Positions 11,167-19,943 of a stretch of DNA of 64,000 nt are shown one piece after another; position 1 is the stretch's first letter; each line of letters begins with the position of its first letter. Position numbers and translations under genes: made by a program. The stretch is taken from contig OZ020594.1 in NCBI GenBank assembly GCA_963971535.1, forward strand, positions 115,913,127-115,977,126, written 5' to 3'. The notes below the pieces were generated by a model, which was not told the origin of the DNA, did no database searches, and saw only the letters and a list, made by a program, of their open reading frames with translations. The stretch comes from Notolepis coatsorum (Eukaryota > Chordata > Actinopteri > Aulopiformes > Paralepididae).

Positions 11167-13060
11167 GAGGCCCAGGACATTGTGAAGAGGAGAGAGGCTG
11201 TGGAAAGAAGAAGCAGGCCATGCCGTATGTTCGTGGGGGGAGGCTGTTGTTTGGAGAGGAAGACAGAAGTGCGGCCTGTTCATGTGGGAGGATGGATTGG
11301 GAGAGATGCGCCGAGTGGCGGCGTCTGCGTCCGTCGGAACTGTGCAGCGAAGACATGCGTGGGAGCAGTAGTCGGTGGTGGGATGCGGAAGAAGTGGCTG
11401 GGAGAGATCAGGAACAGCGAAGGCCTTGCGATTGGTGGCCCCGGCCTGTGAGCGGCTACCCAGGGTATTGGGAGGATCGTGATGGAAGTAAATGGTGTGA
11501 GAAGGGCGAGGAAGATAGCGAAAGGGGTAAGGATGGCAAAGGGAAGGAGTCGGGTGGTGACAGAATGGAGTATAGTGGGGAGGAGAGTGAGAAAGAAGAG
11601 ATTGAGAAAGAGGTGTGGGAAATGGCGGGGAAGAAGAGGAAGAAACAGATGGGGAGGAACGACAGCGATGGGGATAGCCAGGGCAAGGGTGAGGGGTCGG
11701 GTGAGAGTAGGGGGGAGGAGAGGGGGGGAGAAGGGGGGAAGAGGAAGAAAGTGGGGGACGATAGCTCAAGTGGGCCGGGAGACGAGGGTGCTGGAAAAGA
11801 TGTGGCAAAAGCGGAAGTGATCCATATAGTGGTCAGGCTTGAGGGGGAGAGGGGTGAGAGGAAAGTAGGTAGGCTCGAGTGGCCCAAACTCATTGCCGAG
11901 CAATTAGGGGAGGTAAAGTACGTGAGAGTTTTGTGGGATGGGAATCTGGCCGTAGGGTGTGGTAGTGAGGGGCAGGTGGAGGTGGCTAGGAAGATGCGGG
12001 GCATTGGGGGGGTGGGTATAAGTAAGGTGGCGAGGGTAGGGGAGAAGAGGGGGGGGGATGTAAGGGGGTGATAGCTGGGGTACCGGTCGAGGTTACAGTA
12101 GAGCAGCTGGTGGGAGAGCTAATGGAGAACGGGCGTAATGGCATAGTTAAGAGTGCAGAAAGGATGAAGAGGGGAGCAGAGAGGGCAGTGACGGGGACGG
12201 TAGTGATTACATTTGAGGGGGTTGTTCCTAGGGAGGTGTTTGTAGGGCGTAGGATGTATAGGGTTAGGGAATTTGTTCATGATCCTCTTAGGTGCTATAG
12301 GTGCCAGGAGTTTGGCCATATAGCTACCACGTGTAGGAAGGGGATGAGGTGCGCTAGGTGTGGCGGGGAACATGAATATGGGAAGTGTGGAGAGGGAGTG
12401 AAGCCGAAGTGCTGTAGTTGTGGTGGGGAGCATAGTGTAGCGTTTAGGGGGTGCGAGGTGATGATGAAGGAGGTCGCGGATCGGAGAGAGAGAAGGGAGG
12501 GTAAGTTGACGTATGCTGGGGCGGTTAGCAGGGCAGGACAGGGTTGCCAAGAAAGGGTGCAGGGGGTTGAAGGAGGGCATTTGGCAGTGAGGGTAGAGCA
12601 GGTAGAGAGGGGAAGGGAGGAGAAATTAGGTATTGTGGCCTTCGTGGCAGGGGTAGTTACTGGTATGGCAGAGGCTAAGGGTAAAACAGCGATGGTGAAG
12701 ATGATTGTTAGGATAGCGGTTCAACATCTGGGATTGGAAGGTCTGGACTGGGAGGTGGTGTATAGCGAATTGGCTGAGGGGGCTGCGAGGGACAAGGCTG
12801 CGAGGGACAAAGCAGCCCAGGATAAGATAGCAGGGGGCAAGGTGGGTCCCGCGGAGGGGGGCTCAGACAGGAAGTAGCAGCAGTAGCTGCACTCCAATGG
12901 ACAATGTAGGTGATGACGGGGTCCAGTAGAAGAAGAAAAAGAAGGTGAAGAAGGAGAAGAAGGAGAAGAAGAAGAGCCCATAAAAAGAATTGCGGAGGGC
13001 GGTAATACGCCTCGATGCGTCTACTCTGCCGGAAATTCAAATAAGAAGAAGAAGAAGAAG
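11167..13060 (+). mobile_element. ORF1-only LINE, fullest copy 3
   Basis: The element is flanked by the target-site duplication CATTTCCTGG (11157-11166 and 13061-13070) and ends in (AAG)n. It lies immediately after the AAG tail of copy 2. It carries only an ORF1-type gene and no ORF2, so it must use the enzymes of another LINE, much as HAL1 elements do in mammals. Confidence 0.8.
11565..12877 (+). pseudogene. LINE ORF1 (gag-like, CCHC zinc-knuckle protein), frameshifted
   Basis: The frame encodes an RNA-binding ORF1/gag-like protein. A Glu/Lys-rich N-terminal region is followed by a globular stretch (KAEVIHIVVRLEGE, LPKLIAEQ-type and KYVRVLWDGNLAVGC) that resembles an RRM-like fold. It then shifts by one base near 12047-12067, in a G-rich run. 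The next frame (12068-12877) continues with VPVEVTVEQLV, then three cysteine knuckles (CYRCQEFGHIATTC, CARCGGEHEYGKC, CCSCGGEHSVAFRGC), and ends in an RDKAARDKAAQDKIAGGK repeat tail. The start at 11565 is my choice; the frame is open further upstream. With the shift repaired it would be about 437 codons. ORF1 proteins of jockey- and L1-type LINEs bind their RNA in this way. The exact clade is unknown. Confidence 0.65.
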
Positions 13061-13154
13061 CATTTCCTGGCATTTTTTCAGACTACAACATGAATCCAGA
13101 CTGGTTTGACCCTCAAAATGGTCCACCGACGTCAAACACATGTGGGTAAAGCCC

Positions 13155-13600
13155 TATTTTTGATAGTGTTTTTTGTCTATTTCAGACGTGTAACATCCAT
13201 AACGCAAAAATGTAACATCCATAACGGCACTTTTTTGTGATTCATTCCTCGAGAAGAAATGCCAGGTTTTCCTGAATGTGCTTTTTGGGTACCTCAAACC
13301 CTTCCCTACAAAGTGATAGTAAACATGTTATTCTTTGAAAAAGATATTCACAGAGTTTTCATCATGTGTTCAGTGAGTCCGAAAAGCTTGTCCATTTCCG
13401 TAACATCCATAACACTGTGAATTTTGTCACCTATCTCAAAATCCAATAGGTAAAATTATTTTTTACTGCAGGCTCATCTTTATCTCAATAAGTGTAACTA
13501 AAATGTGTAAATTATACTTCCAATTCAAATCGATGCCTTGTCAATGTTAAGTTAAGTTTCCAATTGTCTCTCTGAATGTAACATCCATAACGCTGGAATT
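13155..13600 (-). repeat. Right arm of long inverted repeat
   Basis: This mirrors 8816-9275. The motif appears as TAACATCCATAAC at about 13187, 13209, 13402 and 13579. The spacer between the arms holds the three stacked ORF1-only LINE copies. The arms are highly similar by eye, with a few substitutions and small indels. Confidence 0.7.
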
Positions 13601-13982
13601 GCCCGAAACAAGGAAAACATAATACATCATCTGCAATGAGAAATTACATGACAGTCTCTCTTCATGTACATGGGGGGGGGGGGGGGGGGGGTCAGTGCCA
13701 ATACGCAAAATGAATGGCCTACTGACAATCAGAGATATTTGTTGTTATTGAGTCTACTATTAGCATAAGTTACTTCATATTGCACACTGACCAAAAACTT
13801 CAGATTCAATCAAAGAAATGTAGGCTAGGAAAAAAGTTCTGAAATGTGTAGGAACACTGTATGAGGATTAGTATGGTTAGCATTGGTATTATCGCACATT
13901 AAAAATGCCCTTATGTTTAAAATGTTCATAGGACAAAAGGCTCAGGAAAAAAACACCATAGGTCATCTGTTCCCCTCTTAAA
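13601..13982. other. Intergenic, poly-G tract
   Basis: No gene is seen. A G run of about 20 bases lies near 13671-13690. Confidence 0.5.
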
Positions 13983-14111
13983 CTGGTAAATGGTGCATTT
14001 ATATAGTGCTTTTATCCAAAGCGCTTAACAATTTGTTCCTCACATTCTACCATTCACTCACACATTCACACACCGACGGCAGAGCCATGCAAGGTGCCAA
14101 CCTTGAGCCAC
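13983..14111. repeat. Fish dispersed repeat (LINE-tail/SINE-like)
   Basis: The text TATATAGTGCTTTTATCCAA, then AGCGCTTAACAATTTG and CACACCGACGGCAGAG, matches a repeat common in fish genomes as I remember it. It replaces the continuation of the RING exon that follows on the minus strand. Confidence 0.55.
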
Positions 14112-14346
14112 CCACCTCTGCCAGCATGGTGTTTTTATTCAGTGCAGGCCTGGGAATGAAGCTCTGCCTGCACTGGGGACAACTGTAGACTCCCTTCTTC
14201 TCGGCATGGTCCCAGCAATCTCCAATACAGCTGCTGCAGTAACTGTGTCCACAGGGGATCGCGACTGGTTCCTTAAGAAGGTCCAGACAGATCGAACAGC
14301 AGAACTGGTTCTTGTCCAACACAACCCCTTCCTGCTGTTCGGCCAT
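14112..14346 (-). pseudogene. finTRIM RING-finger exon fragment
   Basis: The minus strand encodes about 78 residues starting [15 protein letters not shown] and containing a complete C3HC4 [24 protein letters not shown] and CPQCRQSF. This is the N-terminal ubiquitin-ligase domain of the fish finTRIM family, as I recognise it. After NTMLAEV the sequence switches to a dispersed repeat, so the B-boxes, coiled coil and any B30.2 domain are missing. A coiled-coil fragment of the same family lies on the same strand at 1853-1948. The upstream side carries two tandem CTCTCTGATTGGCC units (inverted CCAAT boxes), perhaps its old promoter. It is most likely a pseudogene. The RING itself has no lesion. 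Confidence 0.75.
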
Positions 14347-14403
14347 TTTACCCACGTCGCTCTCTCTGAGGCGTTATTTTTTTTCGTAGCCGCATTTCTG
14401 GCA

Positions 14404-14446
14404 GACGCTCTCTGATTGGCCACTGACTGACGCTCTCTGATTGGCC
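14404..14446. promoter_or_regulatory. Two tandem inverted CCAAT modules
   Basis: GACGCTCTCTGATTGGCC occurs at 14404-14421 and 14429-14446. Its exact reverse complement occurs at 16201-16218 in the sass6 promoter. Confidence 0.45.
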
Positions 14447-14567
14447 ACTGACATGTTTGCCCAATCGCGTAACGAGCTGTGTCTTTGCCCATTTCCGCGT
14501 CGAACAGCCTGCAAACTACCTGGCGTTCTATCGCCATGCTCTAAGACAAACTCTAACCTTAACCAAC

Positions 14568-15749
14568 TTCGAAAGAGTGCCTAAGCACTACAGACCGGTG
14601 GCACTCACCTCTGTGGTCATGAAATGTTTCGAGAGGCTGGTCAAGGACCACATTTGTGCCTCCCTCCCCAGTGATATGGACCCTATGCAATTTGCATACA
14701 GGACAAACAGGTCCACCGACGACGCAGTCTCCCAGGTACTGCACAGCACCCTCTCGCACCTTGACCGTCAGAAGGGGGCCTATGTGAGACTGTTGTTCAT
14801 TGACTACAGCTCAGCGTTCAACACCATAGTCCCCACCAGACTGGTGGACAAGCTGATCGAGCTAGGTCTGAGCTCCGCCCTGAGCGCCTGGGTACTGGAC
14901 TTTCTGAGCGAAAGACCCCAGGCGGTCAGGGTGGGGGGTCAGACCTCCAACACCATCACCCTGAGCATCGGGTCCCCCCAGGGCTGTGTTCTGAGCCCCC
15001 TGCTGTACTCGCTCTACACACACGACTGTGTGGCCAAGTTCAGCTCCAACTCCATAGTGAAGTTCGCAGATGACACGGTGGTGGTGGGGCTGATCTCGGA
15101 CAACGACGAGAAGGCCTACCGGGAGGAGGTTGAGGTACTGGAACGCTGGTGCCAGGACAACAGCCTGCTCCTGAACATTGGCAAAACCAAGGAGCTGATC
15201 GTGGATTATAGGAGAGGACAGCAGGAGACACACACACCACTGATGATAAACAGGGCTACCATGGACAGGGTGAGCAGCTTCAAGTACCTGGGGGTCCACA
15301 TCTCAGAGGACCTGACATGGTCAACACACATAGAAACAGTAGTAAAGAAGGCGAAACAGCGTCTCTACCACCTGAGACAGTTAAGGAAGTTCAGAGTATC
15401 GGGGAAGATACTCCAGTCCTTCTACTCAGGAGCTGTAGAGAGCATCCTGACCGGAAACATCACTGCCTGGTATGGAAACAGCACGGCACAGGACAAGAAG
15501 GCCCTACAGAGAGTGGTGCGCTCAGCCGAGCGTACCACGGGTATTGCACTACCCCCCCTGCAGGTTCTATACAACAAGAGGTGCAAATCCAGAGCCTGCA
15601 GGATAATGAAAGACCCTCACCACCCCAATAACAGCCTGTTTCAGCTGCTGAGGTCAGGCAGACGCCTGCGAACCCCAGCTACTAGGACAGAGCGGCTTAG
15701 GCTCAGCTTCTTCCCCCAGGCCATCAGAGCCATGAACAATGAACATTGA
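14568..15749 (+). pseudogene. L2-like LINE reverse transcriptase (ORF2 C-terminal half)
   Basis: An uninterrupted frame of about 393 codons covers RT motifs 2 to 7 and the C-terminus. It begins with the [17 protein letters not shown] block. It then has [27 protein letters not shown] (first catalytic Asp), [13 protein letters not shown] and [11 protein letters not shown] (FADD catalytic pair). The end carries [14 protein letters not shown] and [14 protein letters not shown]. The open frame begins earlier, at 14457, but the first 37 codons lie in flanking DNA. Without the endonuclease and N-terminal RT it cannot retrotranspose. The intact frame suggests recent insertion. Confidence 0.85.
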
Positions 15750-16178
15750 GTGCTCAGAACATTGAACTGTCCACACACAAGCTCACATGAACACACACAC
15801 GACACGCACACTGTGCACGCTCACACACGAGCAGCCACTTAACACTTTAACATGAGCGGGCACACACTCATGTCGCACACACGCACACTTATGGCCAAAG
15901 GAAAGGACACTTTAAATTAGAATAACAGGAACATTGTATTGCACTACCAAAGCTAACTAGCATGTCCCACATGCTCTGTAAATAACTATGTACAGATACC
16001 GAGATGTCACTCCATGTTACCTGCTACCTGTTACTGCACAATGTTGTTTTCTTCTTTTGATTCTATTATATGTACCACTGTATTGCACATCGTTGCGGGC
16101 AAGACTACCCGCATTTCATTGTATACCTGTATGCCGTGACAATTAAAACTCTTGACTTGACTTGACTTGACTAAGCTT
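14568..16178 (+). mobile_element. L2-like LINE, second copy
   Basis: This copy is 5'-truncated within the RT and complete at the 3' end, where it finishes in (TTGAC)n after ATTAAAACTC. It sits inside a CTAACCTTAACC-rich sequence that also occurs at 54732-54850. Its 3' end is only about 20 bp from the sass6 promoter. Confidence 0.85.
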
Positions 16179-16189
16179 AACCAGTGTAG

Positions 16190-16407
16190 AAACAGGCGTC
16201 GGCCAATCAGAGAGCGTCTCCGAGAAAAATAACGCGCGCGCGAGCGGCGCGAGGCTGTCTGGTTACTTCCGGGGTGCTTCGCCGGTGAAACGCGCCAAAC
16301 ACAAACACAAACACTGTCGCCGCTGGGGATGGAAACCGTCATGGAACTATCTTATGAAAACTGAAGTTGTTTAACGTTAGCTAAGGTTTATGGAATAACG
16401 GTTAGTT
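16190..16407 (+). promoter_or_regulatory. sass6: sass6 proximal promoter and 5' UTR
   Basis: This is a CpG-rich segment. A CCAAT box lies at 16203-16207, an ETS-type ACTTCCGG at 16265-16272, and an E2F-like site at 16292-16299 (GCGCCAAA, reverse complement TTTGGCGC). That combination is typical of cell-cycle genes. Two small upstream reading frames precede the start codon: ATG at 16329, 12 codons including the stop, and an ATG-GAA-TAA around 16390. No TATA box is seen. The transcription start is not determined. Confidence 0.55.
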
Positions 16408-16469
16408 ATGGAAAAGCTTTTCAACAAACGCCTGGTGGTCGCTGTCCGGTGCCAGGACTGTGAGGAGAG
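16408..16469 (+). CDS. sass6: SAS-6 centriolar assembly protein, exon 1
   Basis: SAS-6 forms the nine-fold cartwheel that templates centriole symmetry. Exon 1 encodes residues 1-20 plus two bases of codon 21. It ends VRCQDCEER, matching the conserved CKDCEER of vertebrate SAS-6. The start codon has G at -3 and G at +4. The donor is AG|GTAAGA, phase 2. Two short upstream frames lie in the 5' UTR. Intron 1 is 8,430 bp and filled with repeats. SAS-6 identity rests on five exons that splice in phase into one continuous homologous N-terminal domain, so confidence is high although I could not run an alignment. Confidence 0.88.
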
Positions 16470-16548
16470 GTAAGACTGTTAGTTAGTAGCTCAGCTAACG
16501 TCAACAACACTGTACTGCAGTACAGAGACCACACCGTTTAAACATCAT

Positions 16549-16703
16549 GGATGGATGGATTGATTGACATTTTATTAACAGATTGCAGAATGGGTACAAT
16601 ACAGTACAGCTCAATACACACAATTGTTAAGGGGATGCAGACCAGAGAAATACTTTCGTCTTGTCTTGTTTACATCAGGGTCCCCCATTTTCAATTCATC
16701 ATA
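16549..16703 (-). repeat. LINE 3'-tail copy (tail b)
   Basis: A minus-strand solo copy of the LINE 3' end, with AACAGATTGCAGAATGGGTA and AATTGTTAAGGGGATGCAGA on the + strand. It lies at the start of sass6 intron 1. Confidence 0.85.
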
Positions 16704-16797
16704 ACATTATGACATACATGACATACAGATATAATAATCTAATCTAAACTGATAATAATAATAATCATCATGAATTGACCGACCTTGTTAACGTTAA

Positions 16798-17542
16798 CCA
16801 CCCTGTACCTAACATTACACCCCTCACTCACATCCACACTAACGTTACTAACCCTCACTCACATCCACACTAACGTTACTAACCCCTCACTCACATCCAC
16901 ACTAACGTTACTAACCCCTCACATCCTCACTAACGTTACTAACCCCTCACTCACATCCACACTAACATTACTAACCCCTCACTCACATCCTCACCAACGT
17001 TACTAACCCCTCACATCCACACTAACGTTACTAACCCCTCACTCACATCCACACTAACGTTACTAACCCCTCACTCACATCCACACTAACGTTACTAACC
17101 CCTCACTCACATCCACACTAACGTTACTAACCCCTCACTCACATCCACACTAACGTTACTAACCCCTCACTCACATCCACACTAACGTTACTAACCCCTC
17201 ACTCACATCCACACTAACGTTACTAACCCCTCACATCCACACTAACGTTACTAACCCCTCACTCACATCCACACTAACGTTACTAACCCCTCACTCACAT
17301 CCACACTAACGTTACTAACCCCTCACTCGCATCCACACTAACGTTACTAACCCCTCACTCACATCCACACTAACGTTACTAACCCCTCACTCACATTCAC
17401 ACTAACGTTACTAACCCCTCACTCACATCCTCACTAACGTTACTAACCCCTCACTCACATCCACACTAACGTTACTAACCCCTCACTCACATCCACACTA
17501 ACGTTACTAACCCCTCACTCACATCCTCACTAACGTTACTAA
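16798..17542. repeat. 31-bp minisatellite, about 24 units
   Basis: The unit carries TAACGTTACTAACCCCTCAC and TCACATCCACAC. Some units lack the CTCA tetramer, so unit length varies. It lies in sass6 intron 1. Confidence 0.95.
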
Positions 17543-17869
17543 CCTTCTGTGAATTGTTGTAGTGAAAGGCTTAACCGCTTGGTAGTGCTGCAGTGAAAGG
17601 GTTAACTCGGTGTTACATTCATTCGGTCTCTGGCTTGACTGGACCAACATGAAATAGGAAATGACCAAAACATGATGATCTAAAAACAGACAAACGAACA
17701 TTAGGCCCAATGCTTAGAAGTAGTTCCTAACTAAAATATAAAACAGTTTTATAAACCTGCACTAGAACCAAATCTATGATGTTGACGAGCAAAGCCCTCG
17801 AGTATTATCCGGCCAAGTCCGAAGTTAAAATAACCACTGTTAGTCAGCACACCAAGCTAGTGAACTCCA

Positions 17870-19935
17870 AGACCACGTGACTGAACTCAAACTAGAAAGA
17901 AACAGACTAAGAAATGACGTAAACTCCATGATCAAAACTGCTAAAAAAAATTTCATCAATGACAAAACCGAGGAAAACAAAAATAAACCACGTGAACTTT
18001 GGAAATTACTCAACAATCAACTAGGCTGCAGTAAAAAACTCAAAACCAGGTTCTCAAACATAAACATAAAGACGGACAACACGCTCATCACAGACAAGCT
18101 GGATGTAGCCAATTACTTAAACACTTTCTTCACAAACATAGCCACAACACTGGTAAACAAACTACCCTCCCACTCAGGGCAGTATGGGGTAGAACACATA
18201 GTAGCATACTACATGAACCTAGGCGTTCCAACAAAGACGACTTCAAACTGGAAATAGTAACTACAGATGAGGTACTCAAAAAACTGAGCGCCCTCCAACC
18301 AAACAAGGCCACTGGCCATGACAACATCCCCTCCAAATTCCTCAGAGACTCAGCAGCAGCCATCACCCCAGTCATCACACACATAATAAACCTCTCCATA
18401 AAACAGGGACACGTCCCCAAGGACTTCAAAATTGCGAGAGTAACACCCCTGCACAAAAAGGGCAGCAAATTAGACCCGGGTAACTACCGCCCTGTTTCTA
18501 TCCTTACATCCATCTCGAAAGTCATGGAAAAAATAGTATACGAACAGATCGAAAAGTACCTCGCGGAAAAAATCTAATCTACGAATTCCAATCTGGCTTC
18601 AGAACATCCCACTCCACTGACACATGCCTTCTCTACTTGAACGACCACATCAAACAAGAGGTGGACGCGGGCAAATACTGCGGCATGGTCATGCTGGACC
18701 TACAAAAGGCCTTCGACACTGTCAATCACACCATTCTGATTGACAAGCTAAAAGCAATTGGTTTTGATAGTTTATCAGTGAGCTGGATACAATCCTACCT
18801 GGAGGGGAGGGAACAGATGGTGGAAGTAAACGGTACCCTATCCCCCCCCCTCACAGTGAGCTGTGGTGTTCCACAAGGAAGCATACTAGGACCGCTACTA
18901 TTCCTAATTTATGCAAATGACATGTCGTCAGCTTGTGACTGCAACTTGTTCCTGTTTGCGGACGACTCAGCCCTGCTGGTCTCTGACAAGAACAAGTTAC
19001 AGGTTGAAAAAGCCCTCAGCTCGGAACTAGGCAAAATCTGCATATGGCTCGCCGACAACAAACTATCATTACACATGAGCAAAACAGAGTCCATTCTCTT
19101 CGGTTCAAATAACAAACTCAGCAAGACCGACGGCTTCTCGGTTACAGTGGGTGACAATATTATCACAAGGAAAGATGAAATTACCTACCTGGGTTCCATC
19201 CTAGAGGCTAATCTTTCCTGTGACAAAATGGCATCCAATGTAATAAAAAAAGTCAACCAACGAACGCGATTCTTGTACCGGATCTCCTCTCTGGTAAACA
19301 AGAATACCCTGAAGACTCTAGCAGGAGCACTCATTCAAGGGTACTACGACTATGCTTGCACCTCATGGTACCAAAGCACCTCAAAGGCACTAAAAAACAA
19401 ATTACAAACATCTCAAAACAAGCTAGTCAGACTACTACTTGACCTGACTCCTAGAACCCACCTCACCCCTGCCCACTTTGACAACCTAGGATGGCTTAGA
19501 GTAGACGACAGAGTACAGCAACTTGCAATGGGCCTGGTCTACAAGATACACTACGCGACCAAGGTACCCATGTACATGTCAAAATACTTCCCAAAGGTCA
19601 GTGAATACCACGATCACAACACCAGAGGGAGCTCCACAAATCATGTAAAACCCAGATTCGGCTCAAACAAGGGACTAAACACGTTTCGCAATTATGCCAC
19701 ATCAATGTGGAACGCCCTACCTAAAGCTGTAAAGGAATGTGAATCACTACCCACCTTCAAAAACACTCTCAAAAAACACCTACGTGAGACTGCAATTCGA
19801 AACTGGCCCCTACAAATGTCCTAACCTAGTTGTACAGTAAATGACCAAGTAAGGCTTTGTCAATATTCCAATGTACAGTGTAAAATGTGTGTGTGTCCCC
19901 TTCCCAACCCCCCCCCCCCCCACCTCCAATGTACA
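17870..19935 (+). mobile_element. LINE (FADD-type RT), 5' part of a copy split by a hAT element
   Basis: The LINE body runs to 19935 and resumes at 23032 after the inserted hAT-like transposon. It ends in the tail at 23228-23378. Sister copies are on the minus strand at 54282-57210 and 58454-59597. Poly-C lies at about 19910-19921. Confidence 0.85.
17877..19824 (+). pseudogene. LINE ORF2 with two frameshifts
   Basis: The coding region is recognisable throughout but shifts frame near 18215 and near 18570. At the second site a run of six A replaces the seven A found in the copy at 56640. Segment 1 (17877-18230) is the linker ahead of the RT. Segment 2 has LQPNKATGHDNIPSKFL and ARVTPLHKKGSKLDPGNYRP. 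Segment 3 (to 19824) has MLDLQKAFDTVNH (catalytic Asp), VPQGSILGPLLFLIYAND and LFLFADDSALLV (FADD), then a C-terminal RLLLDLTPRTHLTPAHFD block. The endonuclease is missing. The family belongs to the jockey/CR1/L2 assemblage. I do not assign a clade. Confidence 0.85.
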
Positions 19936-19943
19936 GCCCTCAC

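Noticed and set aside
10939..12004. Long minus-strand frames rich in Ser/Pro/Leu
   Set aside because: They are antisense shadows of the G/A-rich ORF1 of the LINE; no conserved motif is present.
16798..17542. Interstitial telomere repeat
   Set aside because: CTAACCCC words occur but the unit is a 31-bp minisatellite, not TTAGGG.
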